Assembly (NCBI RefSeq): GCF_023218935.1
Contig: NZ_JAJIAL010000004.1
DNA: 64,000 nt
Source of the DNA: Fructobacillus cardui
Lineage (GTDB): Bacteria; Bacillota; Bacilli; Lactobacillales; Lactobacillaceae
Reading direction: 5' to 3' (one strand)
Part shown: positions 6,201 through 13,731 of the stretch, one piece after another
How the letters are laid out: every line of letters begins with the position of its first letter
Numbering within the stretch: position 1 is the first letter of the stretch
The notes under the pieces: model-generated
The model's input: the letters and a program-made list of their open reading frames with translations, nothing else
What the model was told of the DNA's origin: nothing
The model's database searches: none
Translations under genes and position numbers: made by a program

Positions 6201-6219
6201 ATATTTTTACAATATATCT

Positions 6220-6239
6220 AAAAAGGCGCAAGCCTTTTT
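6220..6239 (+). terminator. Bidirectional terminator before int
   Basis: AAAAAGGC-GCAA-GCCTTTTT forms a short stem with a GNRA-type loop flanked by A and T runs. It separates int from the cargo genes, so int has its own promoter or depends on read-through. Confidence 0.6.
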
Positions 6240-6269
6240 CTTTGTGTCAATTTTCAGAAAGGAACACTA

Positions 6270-7341
6270 ATGGCAAGTATTTATAAGCGGTCGAACGGCT
6301 GGGGAGCTAGTGTTTACTACCAATTAGATGGTAAAGATAAACGAAAAGTAAAATCAGGATTTAAAACAAAGTCAGAGGCTCAAAAATGGGCAATTGAGAT
6401 TGAACAACAAAAAAATAATGATTCCCTAATCGTTTCAGAAAGACTATTTACCGATCAGTTTAAACAATGGTATTCAGTTTTTAAAGAGCCAAAAATAGCT
6501 TTTCAAACTAAGCTTTGGTATAAGAGAGCAATTGGAATTATCGAAGAGTATTGGCCGAATAAAAAACTATCAACCGTTACCACAGAACAGTTTCAAATCA
6601 TGATAAACGATTATTCGAAAGATCATGTCAAAAGTTCTGTTTACCGTATTAAAAATATAATATCTGGATTCACTCGATATGCACTTGACGAAAATTTAAT
6701 TCGTAAAGACTTTACAAAAAAATATTTATATTGTTGCTGAGAAAAAAAGCAAAGATAATGATTTGAAATTTTTAGAAAAAGACGATTTTCAAAAATTAAT
6801 TGAATCATGCAAAAAAAGCACTGATTTAACAGCAAAAATGATGTTAATGTCAGCATTCACTGGCATGCGGTATGCAGAAGTTGCAGGACTTACTCCTGCT
6901 GACGTCAATATTGAAGAAAAAACTGTATCCATTAACAAATCATGGAACATGGTTCAGAGCAAATTTAAACCCACTAAGACCAACTCTCACTCCAATCGAG
7001 TCATAACTATCCCTGACGAGCTTGTTAGGGCCATTAAAGAATGGGATATGACCAACAAATTTGTTTTTTATGGTAAAAACGGCGTTCCGCCTAAAAATGA
7101 CAGTTGTAATAAAGAATTGAAAAAAATTCTGGAGGAACACAATTCTAAAGTCATTACGATGCACGGACTAAGGCATACACATGCTAGTTTTTTACTCGCA
7201 AACAATATTTCAATTCAATACGTTAGTGAGCGATTAGGACATGCGGATGTTAATATCACTCTAGGCATATACGCTCACCTTTTAAATGAAAAACGTCTAT
7301 CAGAGAACAAAAAAGCGTTAGATCTATTAAACAGGTTATGA
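6270..7341 (+). pseudogene. int: Tyrosine integrase, frameshifted
   Basis: The N-terminal part (6270 to about 6740) has an AP2-like arm-binding domain (SIYKRSNGWGASVYYQLDGK) and a SAM-like core-binding domain. The C-terminal part (from about 6727 in another frame to 7341) carries all catalytic residues: Arg in FTGMRYAEV, HGLRHTHAS, LGHAD and the Tyr in IYAHL. The frames join cleanly if one A is removed from the run of seven A at about 6716-6722. The break is +1, so ordinary -1 ribosomal slippage would not repair it. The repaired protein would be about 355 residues, normal for phage integrases of this type. It could be a true mutation, slippage or a sequencing error. Confidence 0.9.
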
Positions 7342-7593
7342 TGATACAGCATTGATACAGTTGATTAAAAAAATAATTGTAAAAAGTTTTATAATGTTTA
7401 TCAAGATTTTACAAAGTAAGTGGTCAAAACCCTTGATATAAAAGCATTTATATTATGAATGGTATAACACCAGCTTTTCTATCAAAAATAGCAATATGCT
7501 GGGTAGGCGCATTCATTCAAAAACCAAACAAAAGAACTTAACCCTCCTTTGGATTAAATTCTTTTTTTGCTTAGTAACAGTCATTGGTGCATT
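7342..7593. other. Element-host junction region (attachment site expected, not defined)
   Basis: Int is the last prophage gene, and the next gene (ECF S component) is host-like, so one attachment end should lie here. The region is AT-rich and has a small direct repeat (TGATACAG twice near 7343-7361) but no gene. The other end of the element is outside the window, so the core sequence cannot be determined. Confidence 0.35.
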
Positions 7594-7619
7594 AAAAAAG
7601 CAGCCATATAAATGGCTGC
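7594..7619 (-). terminator. Terminator of the ECF S-component gene
   Basis: On the minus strand GCAGCCAT-TTAT-ATGGCTGC forms an eight-bp stem followed by TTTTTT, shortly after the stop at 7633. Confidence 0.85.
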
Positions 7620-7632
7620 ACAAAAATCAGAA

Positions 7633-8238
7633 TTATTCGGGGCGCAAGTTTGGCAACTTGGCCAAAAGAACTCGACCAATCAAGAGTACTAACAGGCCGT
7701 TTGCAACCATTTCAAAACCGGCATTAAAACCAAGAATACCCACTAACCAGGTAAACAGATGGGCATGTGGAATCCCCATTCCACTAACCGGGAAGAGTTT
7801 AAAGGCCGCTGTTGTACTCAAAATGACTAAAGCGGTATTCAATAAAGCACCGAAAGCGCCAAGGAGGAAGAATCCCCACCAAGGCAACCACGTCTTTTTC
7901 AGCACTAGGCCAGCTAAGTATCCGGCCAAAAGACCAACCATTAGTCGTGGCACCAAAGCCGTCACTGGGTTCGAAAAAATCAGTGAACCAATGGTTCCAG
8001 GGTGCATCAAATTCCGAACCCAAGAAGTCAGCCCCCAAAAGAGGCCGACCACTAACCCTGAGCGCGGGCCAAGTAAAATTCCCGCCAAAACGGCGGTCAT
8101 CGGTACAATCGTTACTGAGGCACCAATAATGAATGCTCCTAGTGGTAAGGATCCTAAGAATGGCACGAAACTTTGTAATAGTACGATGGCAACAAAGACT
8201 GTTGTCGCCACAAAACGCTTCGTTTTCATTGTTGACAT
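7633..8238 (-). CDS. ECF transporter S component (vitamin-type substrate, possibly pantothenate)
   Basis: The 201-residue protein has five to six hydrophobic helices, with features of the PF12822-type S components (FVPFLGSLPLGAFIIGASVTIVP, AGILLGPRSGLVVGLFWG). S components capture a vitamin and dock on a shared EcfT/EcfA energising module, which is not encoded here. The NadV neighbour would suggest a NAD-related vitamin, but the sequence looks nearer to pantothenate-type S components; the substrate is a guess. The start at 8238 uses GAGGAG upstream; a second ATG at 8229 is also possible. It has a strong promoter with a palindrome at the transcription start. Confidence 0.75.
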   Translation of the reverse strand: MSTMKTKRFVATTVFVAIVLLQSFVPFLGSLPLGAFIIGASVTIVPMTAVLAGILLGPRSGLVVGLFWGLTSWVRNLMHPGTIGSLIFSNPVTALVPRLMVGLLAGYLAGLVLKKTWLPWWGFFLLGAFGALLNTALVILSTTAAFKLFPVSGMGIPHAHLFTWLVGILGFNAGFEMVANGLLVLLIGRVLLAKLPNLRPE

Positions 8239-8257
8239 AGCTGATTTTCTCCTCGCT

Positions 8258-8301
8258 TTGGACGTCCAAGAAATTATACAGACTGCCTGAAAAGATGTCA
8301 A
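8258..8301 (-). promoter_or_regulatory. Consensus promoter with palindromic operator at +1
   Basis: On the minus strand TTGACA (8301-8296) and TATAAT (8278-8273) are perfect sigma-A boxes with a 17-bp spacer. The perfect 12-bp palindrome TTGGACGTCCAA (8258-8269) covers the predicted start point, the right place for a repressor that senses vitamin or metabolite status. Confidence 0.75.
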
Positions 8302-8328
8302 CAAATTGGTCTAGTCATGATGTGCAAC

Positions 8329-9186
8329 TTAGAAACTGATCAATAAGCGATTTAATCGTGATGCGTAGATGTCGCCAAAGCGAACAAAGTGAAGCAAAAC
8401 ATAATAAAACTCGTACCACTTGAACCGGTCCTCATAGCCATCCTCTAGCGGATAAGCAGCTTCATAAGAGCTATAAAAGTCCTCATTGAAACCGGGAAAG
8501 ACTTTCGACACGGCTAAATCATATTCACGGTCACCGTAGAAAGAATTTGGATCGATGAATACTGGTTGGTCATTAGTATCAAACATAAAGTTCCCGGCCC
8601 ACAAGTCACCATGTAACAGCGATGGTTCTACCTGGCGCACATGGTCATCTGCCAAAATCGTTTTCTTAAGATTTTCAAAGTGATCACCACGCTGATTTAA
8701 CCATAAAGCTTTCTTCTTCGCTAAGGCCATCAAAGGTTCTAAGCGTTGATGGACAAAGAACTCTCCCCACGAGCTTGACCAGGTGTTATTTTTTGGGAAA
8801 TAATCATTATCCGCATTGACCTCAAAACCAAAGGCTTTTCCTTTCGCGTGGTGAAGTTTAGCCAACGCTTCTCCCAAAGCCGATTGATTGTTCGAACCGG
8901 TTTCAATCCAATTCATTAACAGATAAGCGCTTCCTTGATTTTCGCCTTGCTTGACAACCTTAGGAACCTTAACCCATTCACTCAAAGCCTTCAAAGAAGC
9001 CACTTCGTGGTCAAAATAATGACGGTCTTGATTAGGTTGAACCTTCAAAAAGTACCGCTTTTCACCCGAATAAAGTGAGTAGGTTGCGTTTATATCCCCA
9101 CCATTAACGGGCTTCACGTCATGGGGATTTTGCAAATTTAATCGGATGATGAAATCCATGCTGATTTTACTAACTGCTGCTGCCAT
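8329..9186 (-). CDS. Fructosamine-3-kinase family protein
   Basis: The 285-residue protein of the FN3K/ketosamine kinase family (protein-kinase-like fold) shows the catalytic-loop motif LLHGDLWAGN (about residue 190) and the metal-binding FIDPNSFYGDREYDLA (about residues 210-225). The N-terminal NGGDINATYSL plus FLKVQ correspond to the nucleotide-binding region. It phosphorylates sugar adducts on protein or amine groups so that they fall off, a repair role that fits life in fructose-rich habitats. The start at ATG 9186 has an ideal AGGAGG five bases upstream. A 33-codon reading frame overlaps its start. Confidence 0.9.
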   Translation of the reverse strand: MAAAVSKISMDFIIRLNLQNPHDVKPVNGGDINATYSLYSGEKRYFLKVQPNQDRHYFDHEVASLKALSEWVKVPKVVKQGENQGSAYLLMNWIETGSNNQSALGEALAKLHHAKGKAFGFEVNADNDYFPKNNTWSSSWGEFFVHQRLEPLMALAKKKALWLNQRGDHFENLKKTILADDHVRQVEPSLLHGDLWAGNFMFDTNDQPVFIDPNSFYGDREYDLAVSKVFPGFNEDFYSSYEAAYPLEDGYEDRFKWYEFYYVLLHFVRFGDIYASRLNRLLISF

Positions 9187-9271
9187 CGTATCCTCCTAAA
9201 TCAAATAAAAAAGGGGCCTGTAAAGTCTGATAAGTAACTGGTAAAAATGTCTGCCACACAACTTCGACCAT
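9170..9271 (-). CDS. Possible 33-aa leader ORF overlapping the fructosamine kinase start
   Basis: The ATG at 9271 is preceded by AAAGGAGG, a better ribosome binding site than many genes in this window. The peptide (MVEVVWQTFLPVTYQTLQAP...) ends 17 bases inside the downstream gene. The arrangement would allow translational coupling. No homologue is known to me. Confidence 0.35.
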   Translation of the reverse strand: MVEVVWQTFLPVTYQTLQAPFLFDLGGYDGSSS

Positions 9272-9379
9272 CAGGTTCCTCCTTTGTTGTTCGTGACTTA
9301 ACTGTACCACATTTATTACAGTAGCAACAATTAATTTCACAAATTTGGCCTCAATGGTCTGGTTGGAAATCAACCAAAT

Positions 9380-10771
9380 TTACAGTAAATCGGCACCAGC
9401 AGCACGATCAACAATCGTTTGACCATCCTCAATTGTTAATTGGCCATCCTCATAAACCGTTTTCAACAAATCCTCTCCTGGTTCATCGACACTAACCGTG
9501 TGGATTCGACCTTTTTCATCAGCCACCACCTTTTGCAAACCAGCCTTCGAGGCCTTTGATGGATCCGTTTTTGGCTGCTTTTGAATAACCAAATTCTGGC
9601 CATCGGTGGTATGAGCATAGGCCGCCTTGATAGCAAAGCGTTCAGTATCACGGGTAAAGCCTTCTTGAAGCAAGCCACCACCAGAACCAACTACCAAGTT
9701 GTCGGTTGACCAACCATGCTTAATCAAAGCCTCGTATAGTGCAATAATCGTTTCGGCCTTCATGCCATCGCCCTGAATCAGACCAACATTGTGCTTCAGG
9801 ACCTTATAACCCTTATCGTTGGCTTCTGTGCCAAAGATTTCGGCCAAAAGGTCCAAAACGGCCAAGTCGATTGTTTCGGGGTCACCCGAATCGGGACGCA
9901 GAACCACCCGACCAGCTCGGTTCTTAATCCGCTCCACCATTTGTTCAGAGCCAATGACGTTTCGGACAAAATTAAAGGTATCGTAGGAATCAATCACAAT
10001 GGAAACCAATGCGTCATCCGGAGTTCGATCCAATTGGGCATTGACGTAATTCAACTCCCCTTCGCCAGGACCGTACGCAGTTGCCACCGAGTGCTCCGTT
10101 GCCCAAATTGATAAAGCCCGACCAGCTACACCGTACACGTGTTCAAAATAGTTTGAAGCCAAGAGGTTATCTGAACCACGGAAGTGCAGTAAATGAGCGG
10201 CACCACCTTGAGCACCGGCCTCTACGCCCGTTGCACCGCGGAAACCAAAGTCATTGACCATCAAAGGCAATGAACTCGCTGTTCCCGTTTTTTCAACCAG
10301 CGGTAACAAACGCTTTTTGATATACATCGAATTGGTCGCAATCGTCGTTGGATACCAAACATGCATCAATAGTGATTCCAAAGCATTTAGCGAAGTGGCA
10401 AACCAATCACGAGTTGACTCCAATGTGAACAAGGCATTGCCTGCGGGAACCTCCATTCCTTCTGGCAGGGCCTTAATTTTAACCGGAAAATATCCCAAAT
10501 CGCGGACCTTTTCCCAAACTTCACAGTTAAAGTATTCCTTGGTCCCAAAAGTTTCTTCTGAAACCCGCTCCGCTTCGTCAATCATTTCATCTGTCACTGG
10601 CGTTTGAAAATAGTCATGAAGAATCATCGAGAGCCCAAACCAGGATACAGTTGGGTACTTGCCACCAATCCGAGCTTCCCCATAGGAATACAACCTATCA
10701 ATGTTTTGTGGGTACTGCAAATGGTGAGTCAGCTTGTAGGCGTCAGTTGCTAAAATCAAATTAATGGTCAT
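9380..10771 (-). CDS. nadV: Nicotinamide phosphoribosyltransferase
   Basis: The 463-residue protein matches the NAMPT/NadV family in length and motifs: ATDAYKLTHHLQYP at the N-terminus, NDFGFRGATGVEAGAQGGAAHL (about 170-190), RPDSGDP (about 295, phosphoribosyl/Mg site), GLIQGDG and GSGGGLLQ. It converts nicotinamide and PRPP to NMN, the first step of nicotinamide salvage to NAD. Its start overlaps the stop of the upstream gene by four bases, so the two are translationally coupled. Confidence 0.93.
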   Translation of the reverse strand: MTINLILATDAYKLTHHLQYPQNIDRLYSYGEARIGGKYPTVSWFGLSMILHDYFQTPVTDEMIDEAERVSEETFGTKEYFNCEVWEKVRDLGYFPVKIKALPEGMEVPAGNALFTLESTRDWFATSLNALESLLMHVWYPTTIATNSMYIKKRLLPLVEKTGTASSLPLMVNDFGFRGATGVEAGAQGGAAHLLHFRGSDNLLASNYFEHVYGVAGRALSIWATEHSVATAYGPGEGELNYVNAQLDRTPDDALVSIVIDSYDTFNFVRNVIGSEQMVERIKNRAGRVVLRPDSGDPETIDLAVLDLLAEIFGTEANDKGYKVLKHNVGLIQGDGMKAETIIALYEALIKHGWSTDNLVVGSGGGLLQEGFTRDTERFAIKAAYAHTTDGQNLVIQKQPKTDPSKASKAGLQKVVADEKGRIHTVSVDEPGEDLLKTVYEDGQLTIEDGQTIVDRAAGADLL

Positions 10772-11328
10772 GCTTCAATCTCCTTTAATGGCGTGTTGGC
10801 GAGTTCATTCGTAATATCTTCAAAATCAGCCTGCGACCGATATCGTAAAATCCGCCAATCATAATGAACATTGTCATGTATTTCATCAATATAGGGGGTA
10901 AATTCACCCTCAAGGGCCAAAATGAGGTAACCGGCAAAGGCCTTGGTAAAATCAGCTGAATTTTCAACGACTTTAACCAGGGTCTGGTCTGCCGTGAAGA
11001 AGCCCACAGCTAGCTTTTCACCAGCCCAATTGCCCTCCAAGGCCCATTGCAGTGAAATCCAGTCTGAAAGGCTAATGCCCAGATTTAACAGGTAATCCGT
11101 TGTCAGCCGAATATGAATCGGATGTTTTGACAGATTGGCCTGATTGGCGCTGCCCAATTGATCCAAGCAATGTGAAAAGTAAAGGCAGAGCCGTTCCAAA
11201 TCAGCTATCGCTAACTCCTTTTGCCCATCAGCAAAGGCCTGTAAATCACTGATTTGCAGCCCAGTCGCTGCTCCAACTTGCTCGATGCTTTGTTGACTTA
11301 ATTGTTGTAAAATTTGAAAATTATTCAT
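10768..11328 (-). CDS. Uncharacterised protein with HTH-like N-terminus, coupled to nadV
   Basis: The 186-residue protein has N-terminal residues of about 4-60 (ILQQLSQQSIEQVGAATGLQISDL to LERLCLYF) that look like an XRE-type helix-turn-helix. The remainder (LTTDYLLNLGISLSDWISLQWALEGNWAGEK onward) matches nothing I know. The overlap ATGA with nadV makes a role in NAD salvage or its control likely, for example a regulator. The ATG at 11328 is preceded by an extended -10 promoter only six bases away and has no ribosome binding site, so the mRNA appears leaderless. An upstream in-frame start would lie within the promoter. Confidence 0.7.
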   Translation of the reverse strand: MNNFQILQQLSQQSIEQVGAATGLQISDLQAFADGQKELAIADLERLCLYFSHCLDQLGSANQANLSKHPIHIRLTTDYLLNLGISLSDWISLQWALEGNWAGEKLAVGFFTADQTLVKVVENSADFTKAFAGYLILALEGEFTPYIDEIHDNVHYDWRILRYRSQADFEDITNELANTPLKEIEA

Positions 11329-11342
11329 GCTCTTATTATAAC
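11329..11342 (-). promoter_or_regulatory. Extended -10 promoter giving a leaderless transcript
   Basis: On the minus strand TGTTATAAT is followed by AAGAGC and the ATG. Transcription would start at or next to the A of the start codon. No good -35 box is seen. Confidence 0.55.
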
Positions 11343-11354
11343 AAGTTTTGACCA

Positions 11355-11388
11355 AAGAAAAAGCAGGCCGACGAGTGTCGCACCTGCT
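11355..11388 (-). terminator. Terminator of the DedA gene
   Basis: On the minus strand GCAGG...CGAC-ACTC-GTCG...CCTGC forms an interrupted stem followed by TTTTTC. It directly precedes the promoter of the next gene. Confidence 0.75.
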
Positions 11389-11403
11389 TGAGAACTAATT
11401 TTT

Positions 11404-12063
11404 TTACTGTTGCTTTTTCTTTTTCATTAATGACCGAGCTACGCCGATAACTGAAGGTAACAACGTAACCAAAACAATCCCCATAATAATCAATGAGAAG
11501 TGTTCGCGCACAAATGGAATATTTCCAAACAAAGCGCCGGCACCGGTGGCAATGAAGGTCCATGAAAGTGCAGCAATCATGGTATATTCAAGGAACTTAC
11601 GGAAACTATACTTTGATAAACCGGCCACAGAAGGAACGAACGTTCGCACAATTGGAATATAGCGGCCTAAGATAATGGCCATTGCGCCACGCTTGGCAAA
11701 GAACTGTTCTGCCTCTTCAATGTACTTGGGCTTAATCATAATTGAAAACGGCCGATGATTTAACAACTCGCGTCCGCCAGTCCGAAGAATCCAATAGTTC
11801 ATGGAATCCCCAACAACGGAGGCAATAAAGAAGACAACCATAAAGACCCAATGATTCAAACCGGCTTCTTGGCCGGCTGGTGTCATCGAAATGGCACCAG
11901 CAGCAAATAGCAATGAATCACCTGGTAGAAACGGCAAAACCACTGCCCCAGTTTCAATCAAAACAATCACAAATAAAATCAAATAGGTCCAGATACCAAA
12001 GTGGGAAACCAGGTTTGCCAGGTGGGCATCAATGTGCAAGGTAAAATCAATTATGCTACTCAT
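11404..12063 (-). CDS. DedA-family membrane protein
   Basis: The 219-residue, multi-pass membrane protein carries the DedA/SNARE-associated signature: VLPFLPGDSLLFAAG (about 45-60), GDSMNYWILR, and GRYIPIVRTFVPSVAG (about 130-145, with the conserved Arg residues). DedA proteins are implicated in lipid-carrier (undecaprenyl phosphate or phosphatidylethanolamine) flipping and membrane homeostasis. The start at ATG 12063 follows CGGAGAAAAG; the longer frame upstream has no binding site. Confidence 0.9.
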   Translation of the reverse strand: MSSIIDFTLHIDAHLANLVSHFGIWTYLILFVIVLIETGAVVLPFLPGDSLLFAAGAISMTPAGQEAGLNHWVFMVVFFIASVVGDSMNYWILRTGGRELLNHRPFSIMIKPKYIEEAEQFFAKRGAMAIILGRYIPIVRTFVPSVAGLSKYSFRKFLEYTMIAALSWTFIATGAGALFGNIPFVREHFSLIIMGIVLVTLLPSVIGVARSLMKKKKQQ

Positions 12064-12275
12064 TCTTTTCTCCGTTTTGTAAGGCCCAGCATCACGCTGT
12101 ACTAGCCAGTGACATTCAACAAGCATAAGCCTGTTGGGTGGTGGTTGTTGACAGGTTCTACTTTCTTACTAGGATACGCTTTTAATCTAATCACGATACC
12201 AATCAAATCTAAGTTGCTTCTGATTTATTTTCAGAATTCAAAGGTAAAATTAGTCTCGTTTCGAATCAAAAAGCG

Positions 12276-13634
12276 TTAGGCCTTTTTAAAGGCCTGGACA
12301 GTCGTAAAGACAATTAACCAAATGGTAGCACCGATAGCGGGTACCATTGCGCTTTGATTAAAGAACAACGTCAGGTAAATCAGGACAAAGCCGATAATGG
12401 CGATTGGCACAAAGAACTTTGGCGCAATCATCAAGAAACCGTCCTTCAAGTAGTCGTTTGACTTACGATACTGCCAGTATGTTACCAGCGTCAACACATA
12501 AATCATGATAAACAAATCGGTTGAGGCGGAAGTAACGAAAGTAAAGGCATCCGAAATTTGTGGCAAAACGGCAATGATGGCTGAACAAGCTACCAAAGCT
12601 GCGGTAATCAAAACAGCGTTAGCAGGCAACTTGTGCTTTGACATCTTGGTAAAGGGCTTCAAGACCTTGCTCTTTGATTCCACAGCCAATGAATAGAAGT
12701 TTCGTGAGGCTGAGAAAATGACAGAGTTCAAAGCAGAAGCAGCAGAGGTCAAAACAACGAAGTTAACCAAGGCTGCGGCCCAGTTAACACCAGCTAACTT
12801 AAAGACCGCCACAAAGGGACTTTGGTTAGCAGGAATCTGTTGCCATGGGTAGATGATCATGATGGTTGCCAAGGCACCCAAGTAGAAGAACAAAATTCGG
12901 AAAGGAATTTGGTTAATTGCCTTCGGCAAAACCTTGCGAGCATCCTTTGTTTCGGCTGCTGTCATTCCGATAAATTCCATTCCAACGAAGGCAAACATGA
13001 CCATCTGGAAACTGTTAATAAAGTTACCGACACCATTTGGCATCAGTGAGAAGTGACTAACCAAGTTGTTAACCGAAACCGTTCCTTGGCTTGTCTTAAA
13101 GCCGGTTAACAGCATGATAATTCCGGTAGCAATCAGTGACAAAATCGCCACAATTTTAATCATCGCAAACCAGAATTCAGCTTCACCATACAATGCTACC
13201 GCAATCAAATTAACTGAAGTTAAAATCACGAGGATCACAATTTGAATTAGCCAGGCTGGCCATGATGGGAACCAGAACTGAACGTACTTTCCGATCGCTG
13301 TTAATTCGGCCATTCCCATGAAGGCAACAGTCAACCAATAAGACCAGGAAGCAAAAGTTCCGGTTTTCTTGCCCAAGTACTTTGACATGAAGGCAATAAA
13401 CGTGTGCTGCGTTGGGTCAGCATAAAGCATTTCGCCAATCGCACGCATCACAACAAACATTAATAAGCCAATAACGGCATACGTCAGCAAAATTGCTGGT
13501 CCAGCAAAGTGAATTGAATCCCCGGCACCCATGAAAAGTCCGGTTCCAATCGTTCCACCAATAGCAATCAGCTGAACGTGACGGTTACTGAGCCCTTTAT
13601 CTCCCTCAAGAGCTCCGTTATTTTCTGAAGACAT
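12276..13634 (-). CDS. Amino acid permease of the APC superfamily (AAT family)
   Basis: The 452-residue protein has about 12 transmembrane helices and the N-terminal signature LSNRHVQLIAIGGTIGTGLFMGAG with the substrate-binding GTIGTG loop. The region FVGMEFIGMTAAETKDARKVLPKAI is typical of AAT-family (CycA/GabP/AnsP-like) proton-coupled permeases. The exact substrate cannot be read from sequence; D-serine/D-alanine/glycine-type permeases are the closest in feel. It stands alone downstream of thrS, separated by a hairpin. Confidence 0.88.
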   Translation of the reverse strand: MSSENNGALEGDKGLSNRHVQLIAIGGTIGTGLFMGAGDSIHFAGPAILLTYAVIGLLMFVVMRAIGEMLYADPTQHTFIAFMSKYLGKKTGTFASWSYWLTVAFMGMAELTAIGKYVQFWFPSWPAWLIQIVILVILTSVNLIAVALYGEAEFWFAMIKIVAILSLIATGIIMLLTGFKTSQGTVSVNNLVSHFSLMPNGVGNFINSFQMVMFAFVGMEFIGMTAAETKDARKVLPKAINQIPFRILFFYLGALATIMIIYPWQQIPANQSPFVAVFKLAGVNWAAALVNFVVLTSAASALNSVIFSASRNFYSLAVESKSKVLKPFTKMSKHKLPANAVLITAALVACSAIIAVLPQISDAFTFVTSASTDLFIMIYVLTLVTYWQYRKSNDYLKDGFLMIAPKFFVPIAIIGFVLIYLTLFFNQSAMVPAIGATIWLIVFTTVQAFKKA

Positions 13635-13685
13635 GATTTATCTCTTTTAATCCTTTAATTTCGCGTTTAAAAACGCTCTTACAAA

Positions 13686-13723
13686 CAACAAATCGATTCA
13701 CCAAGAAGTGGACCGATTGTTGG
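13686..13723 (-). terminator. Probable terminator of thrS
   Basis: CAACAAATCGATTCAC (13686-13701) pairs imperfectly with GTGGACCGATTGTTG (13709-13723). On the minus strand the stem is followed by TGTTTGT, a weak T-run, just after the thrS stop. Confidence 0.5.
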
Positions 13724-13731
13724 TTACTACA

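Noticed and set aside
6270..7341. Programmed frameshift in the integrase
   Set aside because: The shift needed is +1 at an A-run; typical slippery-site recoding in phage and IS genes is -1, so mutation or error is more likely.
7342..7593. Defined attachment-site core
   Set aside because: The other end of the prophage is outside the window, so no duplicated core can be identified.
7496..8290. 264-codon plus-strand frame
   Set aside because: It is antisense to the ECF S-component gene, is rich in Lys/Pro/Arg as expected for a shadow, and has no ribosome binding site.
9272..9373. Longer version (67 codons) of the leader ORF before fructosamine kinase
   Set aside because: The upstream start has no binding site, while the internal ATG at 9271 does.
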